Of a DNA stretch of 64,000 bases, positions 55,346-64,000 are shown in pieces (positions within the stretch are counted from its first letter, which is position 1; each line of letters opens with the position of its first letter). Source of the DNA: Calothrix parasitica NIES-267 (GTDB lineage: Bacteria; Cyanobacteriota; Cyanobacteriia; Cyanobacteriales; Nostocaceae); NCBI RefSeq assembly GCF_002368095.1, contig NZ_AP018227.1, positions 3,381,563 through 3,445,562 of the forward strand. Direction: 5' to 3'. The notes below the pieces were generated by a model. That model did not search any database. It was not told the DNA's origin and was given only the letters and a program-made list of their open reading frames with translations. Position numbers and translations under genes: made by a program.

Positions 55346-56044
55346 ATGCCGAATTCTTTGCAATTAATATTTGAAGAAATAGCTCAGACTCGCAACGAAC
55401 AAAGTTTGCGCGAAAAGGTAATGGTTCAACTTGGCGATTATTTTGAAGCAAAACGGCGAGGACTATTCTTTTTTGATAGTCTTCCTAATAGAAAAACTTC
55501 AGGTTTGGTTGAATTAGCACTATCTTTGGAGCATAATCCAGTTTTACGTTATGTAGTAGAAAATCACGCTCCAGTTCATGAGGAAGTAGTTTTGAAGCCA
55601 GGAAAATGGAGAATAATCTGTCCTCGCTTAGACCACGGACATGTAATGGCTGGCCCAATAATTGGTAATGGAAAGTTGATTGGTGGAATTGGTTTTACTC
55701 GTACTAGAGAATATAAGGCTTTTAGTACTCAGGATTTAATCGATTTGAGTGCTGTTTGTTTGCATTTATCAACCTGGTTAACAACAATAAAATCGCAAAA
55801 AAAAGAATTTAATCCGGATTTAAGTTTGGGTTCAAATATGAATTGTTTAACACCACGAGAAATTCAAATAGCCAAATTAGTCGCACGAGGGTTAACAAAC
55901 GCTCAAATTGGTAAAGAGTTGTGGATTCAAGAAAATTCTGTAAAACAAGCTTTAAAAAGAATGTTTCGTAAACTCGAAGTTTCTTCTCGTGCGGAAATGG
56001 TAGCTAAAGTCTTTTCAGGTCAAAGGTTAGAGGTCAAAGGTTAA
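55346..56044 (+). CDS. GAF-LuxR transcriptional regulator
   Basis: 232 residues. The N-terminal half is GAF-like (about 10-150; YFEAKRRGLFFFDSLP, GHVMAGPIIGNGKLIGGIGFTR), the C-terminal half a LuxR HTH (LTPREIQIAKLVARGLTNAQIGKELWIQENSVKQAL). It lacks a receiver, so it senses a ligand or partner rather than phosphorylation. It is divergent from the sulfurtransferase (229 bp) and could control it. ATG at 55346 follows a CTGAAAA leader without a clear Shine-Dalgarno. A stop near a repeat tract. Confidence 0.82.
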   Translation: MPNSLQLIFEEIAQTRNEQSLREKVMVQLGDYFEAKRRGLFFFDSLPNRKTSGLVELALSLEHNPVLRYVVENHAPVHEEVVLKPGKWRIICPRLDHGHVMAGPIIGNGKLIGGIGFTRTREYKAFSTQDLIDLSAVCLHLSTWLTTIKSQKKEFNPDLSLGSNMNCLTPREIQIAKLVARGLTNAQIGKELWIQENSVKQALKRMFRKLEVSSRAEMVAKVFSGQRLEVKG

Positions 56045-56088
56045 ATATTTAGAGCTAGGAGTTACCTATTACCAATTACCAATTCCCA

Positions 56089-57282
56089 TTAACTCGGAAT
56101 CAAAACCCGAATCATTGTACCTTTATCAAAAGTACTTTTAATTTGAATTTCTCCCCCTAAAATTTGTACTCTTTCCTGCATTCCTCGCAATCCAAAACCT
56201 GTATGATGAGCATTCACTTCAAAACCTTGACCATCATCTATAATTTCTAAAATAATTCCTTGAGTATTTTGATAACCTTTGATGTTCACGACTTTTGCAA
56301 AAGCGTGTTTTTGAATATTGGTAACTGCTTCTTGAACGATACAATAAAGTTGATGGCTAGTTTGGCTGGGTAATTGCGGTAATTGCGAATCTATATTAAT
56401 AATAAAAGATTGATTTCTTCCCACTTGTTCTACTAAAGTGGCTAAGGCTTGATTCAGATTAAAATTTGTTTGACGTATTGACTGTACGGAATTTCTGACT
56501 CTTGTTAAACATTCACTCGCTAGGTCTTTGGCAATATTCAAAGAGTTAATGGCTTTGTTTGGGTCTTTTTCATGCAATCTTTGAGCAAGTTCTAATTGTA
56601 TATCTAATGTTGTTAGGTAGTGACCTAAAGAATCATGAATTTCCCGAGCAATACGACCTCGTTCTAAATTTGCTGCTAAGCTTTCTATCTGTTCGGTTAG
56701 TTTTTCAGCTTTTCGACGACTTTTCTGTTCTGCTATAACGACAAAGCTAAATAACAATACAAAGATGCTGACGGTAAGATAGTCGCCAATATTATTAATA
56801 ATTACTCTACGGACAATTAAATTAGTATTATCTAGTTGTGCAATTCTTTCTTCTAAAGTAGCTTTATTAAATTCCAGTATTTTCGGTATGCTAAAGGCTA
56901 TAATTATGTTCCAAACTATTCCTATCAAACTGGTGATAAAAATGACTTCTTTACGTTTTAATAGAAAACAGCTTTTTACCAAAATAAAATAGAGAAATAT
57001 CTCAAAATAAATTCCAAAAGCAGCAGGAATCATTATTGCAAAAACTTCTAATACAATATACGCTCTTCTTTGCCATGCTGGATGATTAATTGGAAAAATA
57101 AAAGTTAATACTGTTAGAGATAATAGTTGAATAAATCTAACAAAAGTTTGTATCGGCAAAGAGTTATAATCAATTTCGTTACGATTTAATAAAAAAAGTA
57201 AAAAGTATACAATTAGAATTGACCACTCAATATAGCTGATGGTACGGCGAATCGATAAAGAAGCTGTTTGGTTAAAGCGCAT
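56089..57282 (-). CDS. DesK/NarX-type sensor histidine kinase
   Basis: 397 residues. Six hydrophobic segments in the first 185 residues (SILIVYFLLFLLN, FIQLLSLTVLTFIFPI, YFEIFLYFILVKSCFLL, VIFITSLIGIVWNIIIAF, YLTVSIFVLLFSFVV), a HisKA_3 region with His in RIAREIHDSLGHYLTTLDIQ (about 215), and HATPase_c with CIVQEAVTNIQKHA, DDGQGF and GFGLRGMQERVQILGG. It partners with a NarL-type regulator, most likely 53457-54098. The stimulus is not evident; membrane-state sensing as in DesK is possible. Confidence 0.9.
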   Translation of the reverse strand: MRFNQTASLSIRRTISYIEWSILIVYFLLFLLNRNEIDYNSLPIQTFVRFIQLLSLTVLTFIFPINHPAWQRRAYIVLEVFAIMIPAAFGIYFEIFLYFILVKSCFLLKRKEVIFITSLIGIVWNIIIAFSIPKILEFNKATLEERIAQLDNTNLIVRRVIINNIGDYLTVSIFVLLFSFVVIAEQKSRRKAEKLTEQIESLAANLERGRIAREIHDSLGHYLTTLDIQLELAQRLHEKDPNKAINSLNIAKDLASECLTRVRNSVQSIRQTNFNLNQALATLVEQVGRNQSFIINIDSQLPQLPSQTSHQLYCIVQEAVTNIQKHAFAKVVNIKGYQNTQGIILEIIDDGQGFEVNAHHTGFGLRGMQERVQILGGEIQIKSTFDKGTMIRVLIPS

Positions 57283-57550
57283 AAAATTACAAGAATTGCA
57301 AAATTAAGTAATTTATCTTATAAATATCATGCATTACCAGATAAATTGGCAACATGACTATAGTCATATATGTGCATGACTATAGTTAATTTTGAGATAA
57401 AATATTTTAGTTTAATCTATTAATTACCGTTTTTATATCAAAAAAAATCAAGTTTAGTAGCCTATATGATAAACGGAACACAGGGAACAAATAATCAGCA
57501 AAAAAATCTGTATTCCTGTAGTAGAACTATTTATTTTAGGAAAGAAATCA

Positions 57551-59473
57551 ATGAAAAAAGTATCTGCTTTCAGTATTGGAATTGCAACAGCTAGTATTCT
57601 TGGTTTCGTAAATATGACCATAGTTCAAGCTCAAACTCCTGCGGTACAAAATACACCCAAAAATACACAACCAGAAGAACAATCTGAAACAAAGGTATTA
57701 GTTTATGAAGTTACTATTGATGGTGTAGAAGGAAAATTAGAACAAATTGTTTCTCAAGCAATTCAAACACAAGCAGGAAACAATATTACTCGCGCTCAAT
57801 TACAGCAAGATATTAATGCCATATTTAGTACGGGCTATTTTGCAAATGTACGTGCTGTTCCGGAAGATACTCCAAAGGGAGTCAGGATTAAATTTGTTGT
57901 TGAACCTAATCCGGTTTTACGTACAGTTAAGATACAAAATAATCAAGTATTACCGCAAGAAGTTATAAATCAAAACTTTAACGAACAATACGGTGAAATT
58001 CTTAATTTAAGGCAATTGCAGGCAGGAGTACAAAAGCTAAATAAATGGTATCAAGATAATGGTTATGTTTTGGCTCAGGTGATAGATTCTCCCAAAATTA
58101 ACCCCGATGGAACTGTTACTTTACAAGTAGCGGAAGGAGTTATAGAAGACATTCAAATACAGTTTGTAAATCCAGAGGGAGAAGAAGCTAAAGGCAAAAC
58201 GCAGCCATATATTATCACCCGTGAAATGCAGTTAAAACCGGGAGAGATATTTAAAAGAGAGCTTGCTCAAAAAGATTTACAAAGAGTTTTTGGGTTGGGA
58301 ATTTTTCAGGATATCAACTTAAAATTAAATCCAGCAAAAGACCCCCGCAAAGTCGTTTTAGTTGTGAACGTAACAGAGGGTAGAAATTTTACTGTATCTC
58401 CTGGTGGGGGATATAGCTCTAAGAGCGGACTTTTTGCGGCTAGTAGTTTTAATCTACGAAATTTAAACGGTAGAAATCAAAGTTTGGGAGCAGATTTAGA
58501 ATTAAGCCAAAGAGATTTTGGTTTTGATGTCAATTATACCGACCCTTGGATAGGAGGAGACCCCTACCGTACATCCTATAGCATCAATGGTTTTAGGAAG
58601 CGAACCTTTTCCCAAATCTTCGACGGAGGGGAAACAGAAGTCGAACTCGCAAATGGCGATCGCCCTCGCGTGTTCAAAACTGGAGGTAATATTTCTTTCC
58701 GTCGCAACCTCAGTAAAAAAGTATTTGATAAATCGGAATGGGTAGCGAGTGCTGGCTTAAAATATCAGCGAGTAGCCATCCGCGATTCTGACGGGGATAT
58801 TAATGCAAAAGATGAATTAGGTAACGACTTGAGTTTTAGCGGTGACGGTACGGATGATTTATTAACCGTTCCTTTAAGATTGGTCAGAGATAAACGCAAT
58901 AATTTCTTGAGTCCTACAAAAGGTTCTGTTTTACGTTTAAGTACCGAACAGTCGATTCCCATCGGTGACGCAAGTATTTTATCTAATAAATTAAGCGGTA
59001 GCTACAGCTTTTATCTTCCCACCCGCTTAACCAAATTAACAAAAGGATGTCGCAAAACCAACAGCAAGTCTCAGGAATGTCCTCAAGCATTTGCTTTTAA
59101 TCTTCAAGGAGGAACCGTAATTGGTGATTTACCTCCCTACGAAGCATTTTCTTTAGGTGGAGCTAATTCCGTGCGAGGATTTGGTGAAGGTGAATTAGGA
59201 ACCGCTCGCAGTTTCTTACAAGCATCAGCAGAATATCGCTTTCCAGTATTTTCTCTACTTAGCGGTGCTTTATTTTTCGATGCTGCAACCGATTTAGGTA
59301 CAGCCGATAGCGTCACAGGTAATCCTGCTGGGGCACGCAACAAACCCGGAAATGGCTTTGGCTATGGTTTAGGAGTTCGCGTTAAATCACCCTTGGGACC
59401 AATTCGTTTAGACTACGGTTACAACAACGATGGAGAAAGCCGAGTTCAGTTTGGGATTGGGGAAAGATTTTAA
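57551..59473 (+). CDS. Omp85/BamA family outer-membrane protein
   Basis: 640 residues. Signal peptide (MKKVSAFSIGIATASILGF, end near VQA), a short Gln/Pro-rich linker, three POTRA repeats (about 55-130, 135-215 and 220-290; for example VEGVIEDIQIQFVNPEGEE) and a 16-strand-type barrel with TDPWIGGDPYRTSY, YSSKSGLFAASSFNLRNLNGRNQSLG and the closing AYGLGVRVKSPLGPIRLDYGYN-like segment FGYGLGVRVKSPLGPIRLDY, ending FGIGERF (terminal Phe). Acts in insertion of barrel proteins into the outer membrane. Monocistronic. Confidence 0.93.
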   Translation: MKKVSAFSIGIATASILGFVNMTIVQAQTPAVQNTPKNTQPEEQSETKVLVYEVTIDGVEGKLEQIVSQAIQTQAGNNITRAQLQQDINAIFSTGYFANVRAVPEDTPKGVRIKFVVEPNPVLRTVKIQNNQVLPQEVINQNFNEQYGEILNLRQLQAGVQKLNKWYQDNGYVLAQVIDSPKINPDGTVTLQVAEGVIEDIQIQFVNPEGEEAKGKTQPYIITREMQLKPGEIFKRELAQKDLQRVFGLGIFQDINLKLNPAKDPRKVVLVVNVTEGRNFTVSPGGGYSSKSGLFAASSFNLRNLNGRNQSLGADLELSQRDFGFDVNYTDPWIGGDPYRTSYSINGFRKRTFSQIFDGGETEVELANGDRPRVFKTGGNISFRRNLSKKVFDKSEWVASAGLKYQRVAIRDSDGDINAKDELGNDLSFSGDGTDDLLTVPLRLVRDKRNNFLSPTKGSVLRLSTEQSIPIGDASILSNKLSGSYSFYLPTRLTKLTKGCRKTNSKSQECPQAFAFNLQGGTVIGDLPPYEAFSLGGANSVRGFGEGELGTARSFLQASAEYRFPVFSLLSGALFFDAATDLGTADSVTGNPAGARNKPGNGFGYGLGVRVKSPLGPIRLDYGYNNDGESRVQFGIGERF

Positions 59474-59851
59474 AATTTGGGGATTGGGGATTGGTAATTG
59501 GGGGAGGGGGTAGAAGGGGTAGAGGGGGTAGAGAGGGTAGAAAAATTTTTTAACTCCTAACTCCTAACTCCTAACTCATAATTCCTAACTCACCACTTCT
59601 TAATCCAAAATCCACAATCCAAAATCCAAAATCTAAAAATGGCGGTTTGTTTTTTATAGACAAACTGCTTTTTGATTATTAAGCGAACATTATGAGTTAA
59701 GATTGGGCGGTGAGATATCTTTGTAGAAAACTAGTCAATTTCTTGTAGGGCAGGCTTTTAGGTTATTTTTTAGCTATTTATGTATCCTTTGAAAAAACAT
59801 TAAATCTAAGAAATTATTATTATTTACCTTCTTTTTATCGGGTTAAAGCAT
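59474..59851. other. Spacer with repeat mixture
   Basis: 378 bp. GGGGATTGG and GGGTAGAG repeats (59476-59540), AACTCCT STRR (59552-59590) and AATCCAAAATCCA repeats (59600-59640). The following 150 bp contain the corA leader with no recognised Mg riboswitch. Confidence 0.7.
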
Positions 59852-60994
59852 ATGTTAGAAAAATTATTTCGTCCGAGTCCTAAATTAATTGAACCCTACG
59901 AAGAAGATTTTTATCACCATCCAGGAACTATACCAGGGACTCTCAATGAAGATAGAGACGCACCACCTACTAGAGTTTCTTTAATTGACTATAATCAAAA
60001 CAAAGTTATTCCCAGAAGGGTTCAGATACCAGAAGATTGTGCGATTTATCTGGATACCGAATCGGTATCTTGGGTAGACGTACAAGGTTTGGGTAATACA
60101 AATATTTTGCAACGAATTGGCAAAGTTTTTGAACTACATCCTCTGGTTCTCGAAGACGTAGTAAACGTTCCAGAACGTCCGAAAATAGAGGATTATGAAG
60201 ACCAATTAGTCATAATTTCTCGCATGGTGATGCCAACGGAAGCAGCAGACGGTTTTCACAGCGAGCAGGTGAGTTTTGTTTTGGGAAAAAACTATCTACT
60301 TACCGTACAAGAAGAACCGACTCTTGATTGCTTTGACCCAGTACGCTTGAGAATTCGCAACAATAAAGGTATCATCCGCAAGCAAGGGGCAGACTATTTA
60401 GCTTACGCTCTTTTAGATGCAATCATTGATGGGTTTTTTCCCGTACTCGAAGATTATGGCGAACGCATTGAAGATTTAGAAGAGGAGGTAATAGTAAATC
60501 CAACTCGAAAAACATTACAAAAAATTTATAGAATTAGACGAGAACTGTTACAATTACGACGCGCTATCTGGCCGCAGCGTAGTGCTATCAACGCTTTAAT
60601 TAGAGATAGCAACGAACTGATTGGTGAGGAAGTGAGAATTTACCTCAGAGATTGTTACGACCATGCGGTGCAGGTGATGGATATGGTAGAAACTTATCGA
60701 GAACTTGCATCGGGGCTGATGGACGTATATCTTTCTGCGGTAAGCAACAGAATGAATGAAATCATGAAGTTGCTCACGGTATTTTCGTGGATTTTCCTGC
60801 CTTTAACCTTTATTGCTGGCTTGTACGGAATGAATTTCGAGTATATGCCTGGTTTAAAAACACCTTGGGGCTTCTGGTTATGTGTAGCCGCAATGGTCGC
60901 TATAGCAGTTGGTTTATTAGTGTTTTTCCGGCGGAGTGGCTGGCTTGAAAGCACTCCAACTCTTAAAGATGTTCGAGGTGAGCGAAAATTTTAG
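59852..60994 (+). CDS. corA: CorA magnesium/cobalt transporter
   Basis: 380 residues. Cytoplasmic N-terminal domain (about 1-260) with WVDVQGLGNTNILQRIGKVFELHPLVLEDVVNVPERPKIEDYED and helices ERIEDLEEEV...IYRIRRELLQLRRAIWPQRS, then two C-terminal TM helices with the selectivity motif LYGMNFEYMPG (GMN) and a basic tail. Mediates passive Mg2+ uptake as a pentamer. 20 bp before the next gene, so likely an operon with it. Confidence 0.95.
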   Translation: MLEKLFRPSPKLIEPYEEDFYHHPGTIPGTLNEDRDAPPTRVSLIDYNQNKVIPRRVQIPEDCAIYLDTESVSWVDVQGLGNTNILQRIGKVFELHPLVLEDVVNVPERPKIEDYEDQLVIISRMVMPTEAADGFHSEQVSFVLGKNYLLTVQEEPTLDCFDPVRLRIRNNKGIIRKQGADYLAYALLDAIIDGFFPVLEDYGERIEDLEEEVIVNPTRKTLQKIYRIRRELLQLRRAIWPQRSAINALIRDSNELIGEEVRIYLRDCYDHAVQVMDMVETYRELASGLMDVYLSAVSNRMNEIMKLLTVFSWIFLPLTFIAGLYGMNFEYMPGLKTPWGFWLCVAAMVAIAVGLLVFFRRSGWLESTPTLKDVRGERKF

Positions 60995-61014
60995 GGGGAT
61001 TACATTAAACGCTT

Positions 61015-61734
61015 ATGCAACAAGAAACGAGTCCTAGTTTACTTGTGCTGACGCTTTACATCATCGGTGTCAGTTATGTTTTCAACTTAATGGTCGAATC
61101 AATCGACGAACAAATTAAGTTTATTTTTGATCCAGATAAAACTGTTAGCCAACAGTTAAAAGAACAAGAGCTTGATGATAAGATTTCTATCGCTTTTAAA
61201 CTTAAACCTTCCTTCAATATTGACGGTTTAAACGAACTAATACTTATTCTTACCAATCAATCAGATAATATCGCTGTATATATTGATTGGGACAACAGTT
61301 CTTTTGTTGTTAAACATAAAAATGTATCGCGTCGAGTAATCCGCAAATCACCAGACCTGACGCGCGATTTAGCCGTACCCCAAAGTCCTAGCTTAGTTGC
61401 TCCCTCTCAAAAAATTATCGCCGGAATAACTACAGAAGACGTTTTTGCACGAGACAAAGAAACCGGAGTATATCAAGCTAAAAAGCCATTAATTGACATA
61501 CTTGGACTTAAAGGTAGTCCCTTGAGAGCGCAAAGAAAGTTATATAAGAAATTTATCAGCAGGAGAGAACAATTAGAATGTTCTCTTCAATTAGTTTTGA
61601 GATTTTCGGAAGTACGTGTGGGTTTAGTTCCCGGTCAAAATGTTCCTCCCATGTCTATTATTAATTGTCCTTTTATAATTAGAAAACTTCCTTGGACTTA
61701 CGCTCTTCCTTGGAATAAAAAGAGAAAAAAATAA
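61015..61734 (+). CDS. Conserved hypothetical protein, membrane-anchored
   Basis: 239 residues. One N-terminal hydrophobic segment (SLLVLTLYIIGVSYVFNLMV), a helical stretch VSQQLKEQELDDKISIAFKL, a beta-rich domain with IAVYIDWDNSSFVVKHKNVSRRVIRKS, a loop and a C-terminal domain (LECSLQLVLRFSEVRVGLVPGQNVPPMSIINCPFIIRKLPWTYALPW). This kind of protein is found in other cyanobacteria but has no named family. It follows corA by 20 bp. Function unknown. Confidence 0.65.
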   Translation: MQQETSPSLLVLTLYIIGVSYVFNLMVESIDEQIKFIFDPDKTVSQQLKEQELDDKISIAFKLKPSFNIDGLNELILILTNQSDNIAVYIDWDNSSFVVKHKNVSRRVIRKSPDLTRDLAVPQSPSLVAPSQKIIAGITTEDVFARDKETGVYQAKKPLIDILGLKGSPLRAQRKLYKKFISRREQLECSLQLVLRFSEVRVGLVPGQNVPPMSIINCPFIIRKLPWTYALPWNKKRKK

Positions 61735-61762
61735 TCAGCGTCCCAAGCTTAAACTAGAATGT

Positions 61763-62220
61763 TAGGAGAGAGTAGGCGAGGCGGTTGCAGATTAGTTTGA
61801 AAAAATTAATTTGAGGAAAGTCCGGGCTTCCGAAAGACCAAACTTGCTGGGTAACTCCCAGTGCGTGCGAGCGTGAGGATAGTGCCACAGAAAAATACCG
61901 CCTTTTACAGTTAACAGTTAACAGTTAACAGTTATCAAGTATTCACTGATAACTGATAACTGATAACTGTTCACTGTCAAGGGTAAGGGTGCAAAGGTGA
62001 GGTAAGAGCTCACCAGCAGCATCGAGAGGTGCTGGCTCGGTAAACCCCGGTTGGAAGCAAGGTGAGAGGAACTATGGTTGGTCTTTTACCAGTTCCGCTT
62101 TATGAGAGCCGCTTGAGGTGTTTGGTAACAAATGTCCCAGATAGATAACCGTCCTTGAAATTCGGAGAGAAATTTCCGTATTTCTAGAACAGAACCCGGC
62201 TTATGTCCGACTCTCTTCCC
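61763..62220 (+). ncRNA. rnpB: RNase P RNA (bacterial type A)
   Basis: Recognised by the conserved 5' block GAGGAAAGTCCGGGCT (CRI), the central GTGCCACAGAAAAATACCGCC, AAGGGTAAGGGTGCAAAGGTG, and the 3' block ending AACAGAACCCGGCTTATGTCCG. The P1 stem is formed by GGAGAGAGT (5' end) and ACTCTCTTCC (3' end). An STRR is inserted at 61907-61978 within the P12 region, a known trait of heterocystous cyanobacteria. It matures tRNA 5' ends. Confidence 0.97.
61907..61978 (+). repeat. STRR inside rnpB
   Basis: CAGTTAA heptamers (three) facing CTGATAA heptamers (three): the two arrays are inverse complements and so extend a helix (ACAGTTAACAGTTATC... with ...GATAACTGATAACTGT). Part of the transcript, with no disturbance of the conserved core. 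Confidence 0.9.
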
Positions 62221-62274
62221 CCATTTGGGAATTTTGGATTTTAAGTTTTAGATTTTAACAACGGATGCATTTAT

Positions 62275-62396
62275 TAGGAGTTAAGAGTTAGGAGTTAAGA
62301 GTTAAGAATTATAAATATTGAACTAGCTATAAATATTATCAACGCCCAATCCCCAATTATTAATTACCAATTACCAATTACCAATTACCAATTGAA
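62275..62396. repeat. STRR tracts between rnpB and rnc
   Basis: AGGAGTTAAGAGTT units (62276-62306) and ATTACCA units (62360-62394); the latter end directly before the start codon of rnc. Confidence 0.88.
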
Positions 62397-62398
62397 TA

Positions 62399-63109
62399 AT
62401 GTCTGTTATTTATCCACGTCGTCAGCGACAACTTGAGAGTTTGGTTAAGAAGCTGGGTTTATCGGTAAAGTCTCCTATTAATTGGGAGTTACTGGACTTA
62501 GCGCTGACTCATCCTTCTATTTCTGAGTCGGCTAATTACGAACAACTTGAGTTTGTTGGAGATGCGGTGGTACGTTTGGTGGCTGCTCTGGTTTTATGGG
62601 AAGATTTTCATGATGCTCGGGTAGGAGATTTTGCGGCAATTCGTTCTGTATTAGTAAGCGACCGTATGCTTGCAAAATTAGCTGGTTCTTATGGTTTAGA
62701 GCTACATTTATTGGTTGCTGGTAGTGCTTATGGAGATAAAGCTGGAAAAGAATCTAGATTAGCGGATGCTTTTGAAGCGGTTTTGGGTGCGCTTTATCTG
62801 AGTACTAATAATTTGGAGCTAATTCGCTCTTGGTTAGACCCTCATTTTAAACAACTTGCTACAGAAATTAATTCCGACCCAGCTAGACAAAACTATAAAG
62901 CTGCTCTACAAGAATGGACTCAAGGAGAATATAAAACCTTACCTGAATATCGGGTTACTCAACTAGCTTCACCTCAACATAATCAAGAACGCTTCATTGC
63001 TGAGGTTTGGCTGCACGATAAAAAATTAGGTGAAGGTAAAGGACGTTCTATCAAAGCTGCCGAGCAAGCTGCGGCCAAAATGGCTTTTATGGCAATTCAA
63101 CCTCAGTAA
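62399..63109 (+). CDS. rnc: Ribonuclease III
   Basis: 236 residues. RNase III domain (about 10-150) with the signature NYEQLEFVGDAVVRLV (Glu and Asp of the active site), LADAFEAVLGALYLS with the second Glu, and a dsRBD (about 165-235; NYKAALQEWTQGEYKTLPEY, GRSIKAAEQAAAKMAF). Cuts double-stranded RNA in rRNA processing and sRNA metabolism. It lies next to the RNase P RNA gene, an RNA-processing neighbourhood. The ATG follows an STRR without a visible Shine-Dalgarno. Confidence 0.95.
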   Translation: MSVIYPRRQRQLESLVKKLGLSVKSPINWELLDLALTHPSISESANYEQLEFVGDAVVRLVAALVLWEDFHDARVGDFAAIRSVLVSDRMLAKLAGSYGLELHLLVAGSAYGDKAGKESRLADAFEAVLGALYLSTNNLELIRSWLDPHFKQLATEINSDPARQNYKAALQEWTQGEYKTLPEYRVTQLASPQHNQERFIAEVWLHDKKLGEGKGRSIKAAEQAAAKMAFMAIQPQ

Positions 63110-63712
63110 TAATACTGTATTCAGCTAAGTATTTAATAAGCTATTGATTATAAAGTTGTTGTGTATTTTGATTTTTGTGTTTAACAAGAATTTGAATTAA
63201 TTTCTGAGAATAGTATTTCATTAATTTTGACAGTTTTGTTTTCTACGGACGTAATGTAGAGACGTTATAAATAACGTCTCCCGACATTTCCAGAGAAAAC
63301 GCGATCCATCAGAATTAATGAAACGCACCACTAGGTCCTTTTCATTAGTTCTGAAGGGTTAGTTTTCTCCGTAACGTCGGGAGACGTAGCATTGCTACGT
63401 CTCTACAAACCATCAGAATTTATGAAAAAACTACTAGTGGTTTGTCCCATTAGTTATGAAGGTAAATTATTGTTTGTACATAAAGGCTGAAGCCCTGAAT
63501 ATTTGGCGAAGACCGCGCAACTACAAACCCATCAGAATTATTGAAAAGGACTACTAGCTCCACCACATTTATTTTGCGGGGTAAATCATTTGTAGTGGGA
63601 GCGAAACGCTCCCTGGTGTTAGCTAGCGACCAAGATGGTCGCACTACCAACACCCCTCAGAACTTATGTGGTTGACGACTGACAACTAACAACTAATAAC
63701 TAATAACTAAAC
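63110..63712. repeat. Serial palindromic repeat region
   Basis: 603 bp without a gene. REP-like TAGAGACG palindromes at 63256-63282 and 63379-63406 alternate with three copies of a CATCAGAATTNATGAAA unit (63307, 63411, 63530), each of the first two closed by CATTAGTTNTGAAGG. A further palindromic GGTCGC region (63595-63650) and an ACTAATA STRR (63680-63710) follow. Confidence 0.75.
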
Positions 63713-64000
63713 ATGACTAATTCAATAAAAGTTGCCGTGATTGGGGTTGGACGCTGGGGAGTCCATTTGTTGCGAAATTTTTTAGCGCATCCACAGGTCG
63801 AGGTTGTTGCAGTTGTTGACCCCAATCCTGAATGTTTGGCGAAGGTAGAACGACAATATAAATTCACTGAAGATGTTTTATTAACTACCGAATGGCAAAA
63901 GCTTCAACAGCTACCCGATTTAAATGCTGTCGTAATTGCTACTCCTGCTGTTACTCATTATTCTTTAATTGTCGATGCTTTGAATTGGGGATGTCATGTT
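63713..64000 (+). CDS. Gfo/Idh/MocA family dehydrogenase, N-terminal part
   Basis: 96 codons visible, cut by the window end. The NAD(P) site GxGxxG is in VAVIGVGRWGVHLLRNF; ATPAVTHYSLIVDAL matches the conserved ATP..H motif, and the catalytic EKP would lie beyond the edge. The start is the ATG after an ACTAATA STRR. Substrate class (sugar or inositol) is not determinable from this part. Confidence 0.85.
   Translation, partial: MTNSIKVAVIGVGRWGVHLLRNFLAHPQVEVVAVVDPNPECLAKVERQYKFTEDVLLTTEWQKLQQLPDLNAVVIATPAVTHYSLIVDALNWGCHV

Noticed and set aside
59690-59851. Magnesium riboswitch before corA
   Set aside because: The leader shows no M-box-like conserved stems.

Overview
The window looks like a chromosomal segment of a filamentous, probably heterocyst-forming cyanobacterium (Nostocales, perhaps Rivularia/Calothrix-like). 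Supporting signs are a kaiA-kaiB pair in which KaiA is only the C-terminal domain (the Nostoc-type form), a Ycf20 protein, a stand-alone helical carotenoid protein, scattered GCGATCGC (HIP1) octamers, and abundant 7-base tandem repeats (STRR). One STRR lies inside the RNase P RNA gene, a known trait of heterocystous cyanobacteria. The species cannot be fixed from the sequence alone. The DNA is AT-rich, with long intergenic spacers full of small palindromic elements.

Left part (1-12.5 kb): clock genes kaiA and kaiB, with kaiC expected beyond the left edge; a divergent hybrid kinase with CBS, PAS and three degenerate receiver domains; a family-39 glycosyltransferase; Ycf20; two paralogous lipoproteins; a TauE/SafE permease; and a formamidase-type amidase.

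Accessory part (12.5-27 kb): a three-gene cassette of exported proteins (A outer-membrane-like, B Cys-rich with NLSNITG repeats, C DUF4114-like) is present twice in tandem, A'-B'-C' then A-B-C. A complete IS element with 22-bp inverted repeats and a 5-bp target duplication sits between the copies. After that come an internally duplicated beta-barrel-like protein, a DUF2294 protein, an IscB nuclease with a convincing omega-RNA upstream, a papain-fold toxin/immunity-like pair, and a sodium:solute symporter.

Middle part (27-48.5 kb): a GAF-TPR protein, a DUF6335 protein, the helical carotenoid protein, SurE, envelope polysaccharide functions (sugar transferase, GalE), an ABC exporter, a three-gene group that looks like metal or copper handling and is broken up by a MITE and repeats, a PAS/GAF kinase, a LabA-like NYN protein and a NADAR protein.

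Right part (48.5-64 kb): DUF2243, a 29-unit heptamer array, a WecA/MraY-like transferase divergent from a CIRCE-controlled groEL, a NarL-type regulator and DesK/NarX-type kinase flanking a sulfurtransferase and a GAF-LuxR regulator, Omp85, CorA, rnpB, rnc, and the start of a Gfo/Idh/MocA dehydrogenase cut by the window edge.

The strongest leads are the duplicated A-B-C secretome cassette, the kai-adjacent pseudo-receiver kinase, the IscB/omega-RNA locus next to a toxin pair, a MITE sharing the termini of the resident IS, a MITE nested inside another MITE, and the repeated placement of STRR arrays exactly at stop codons.
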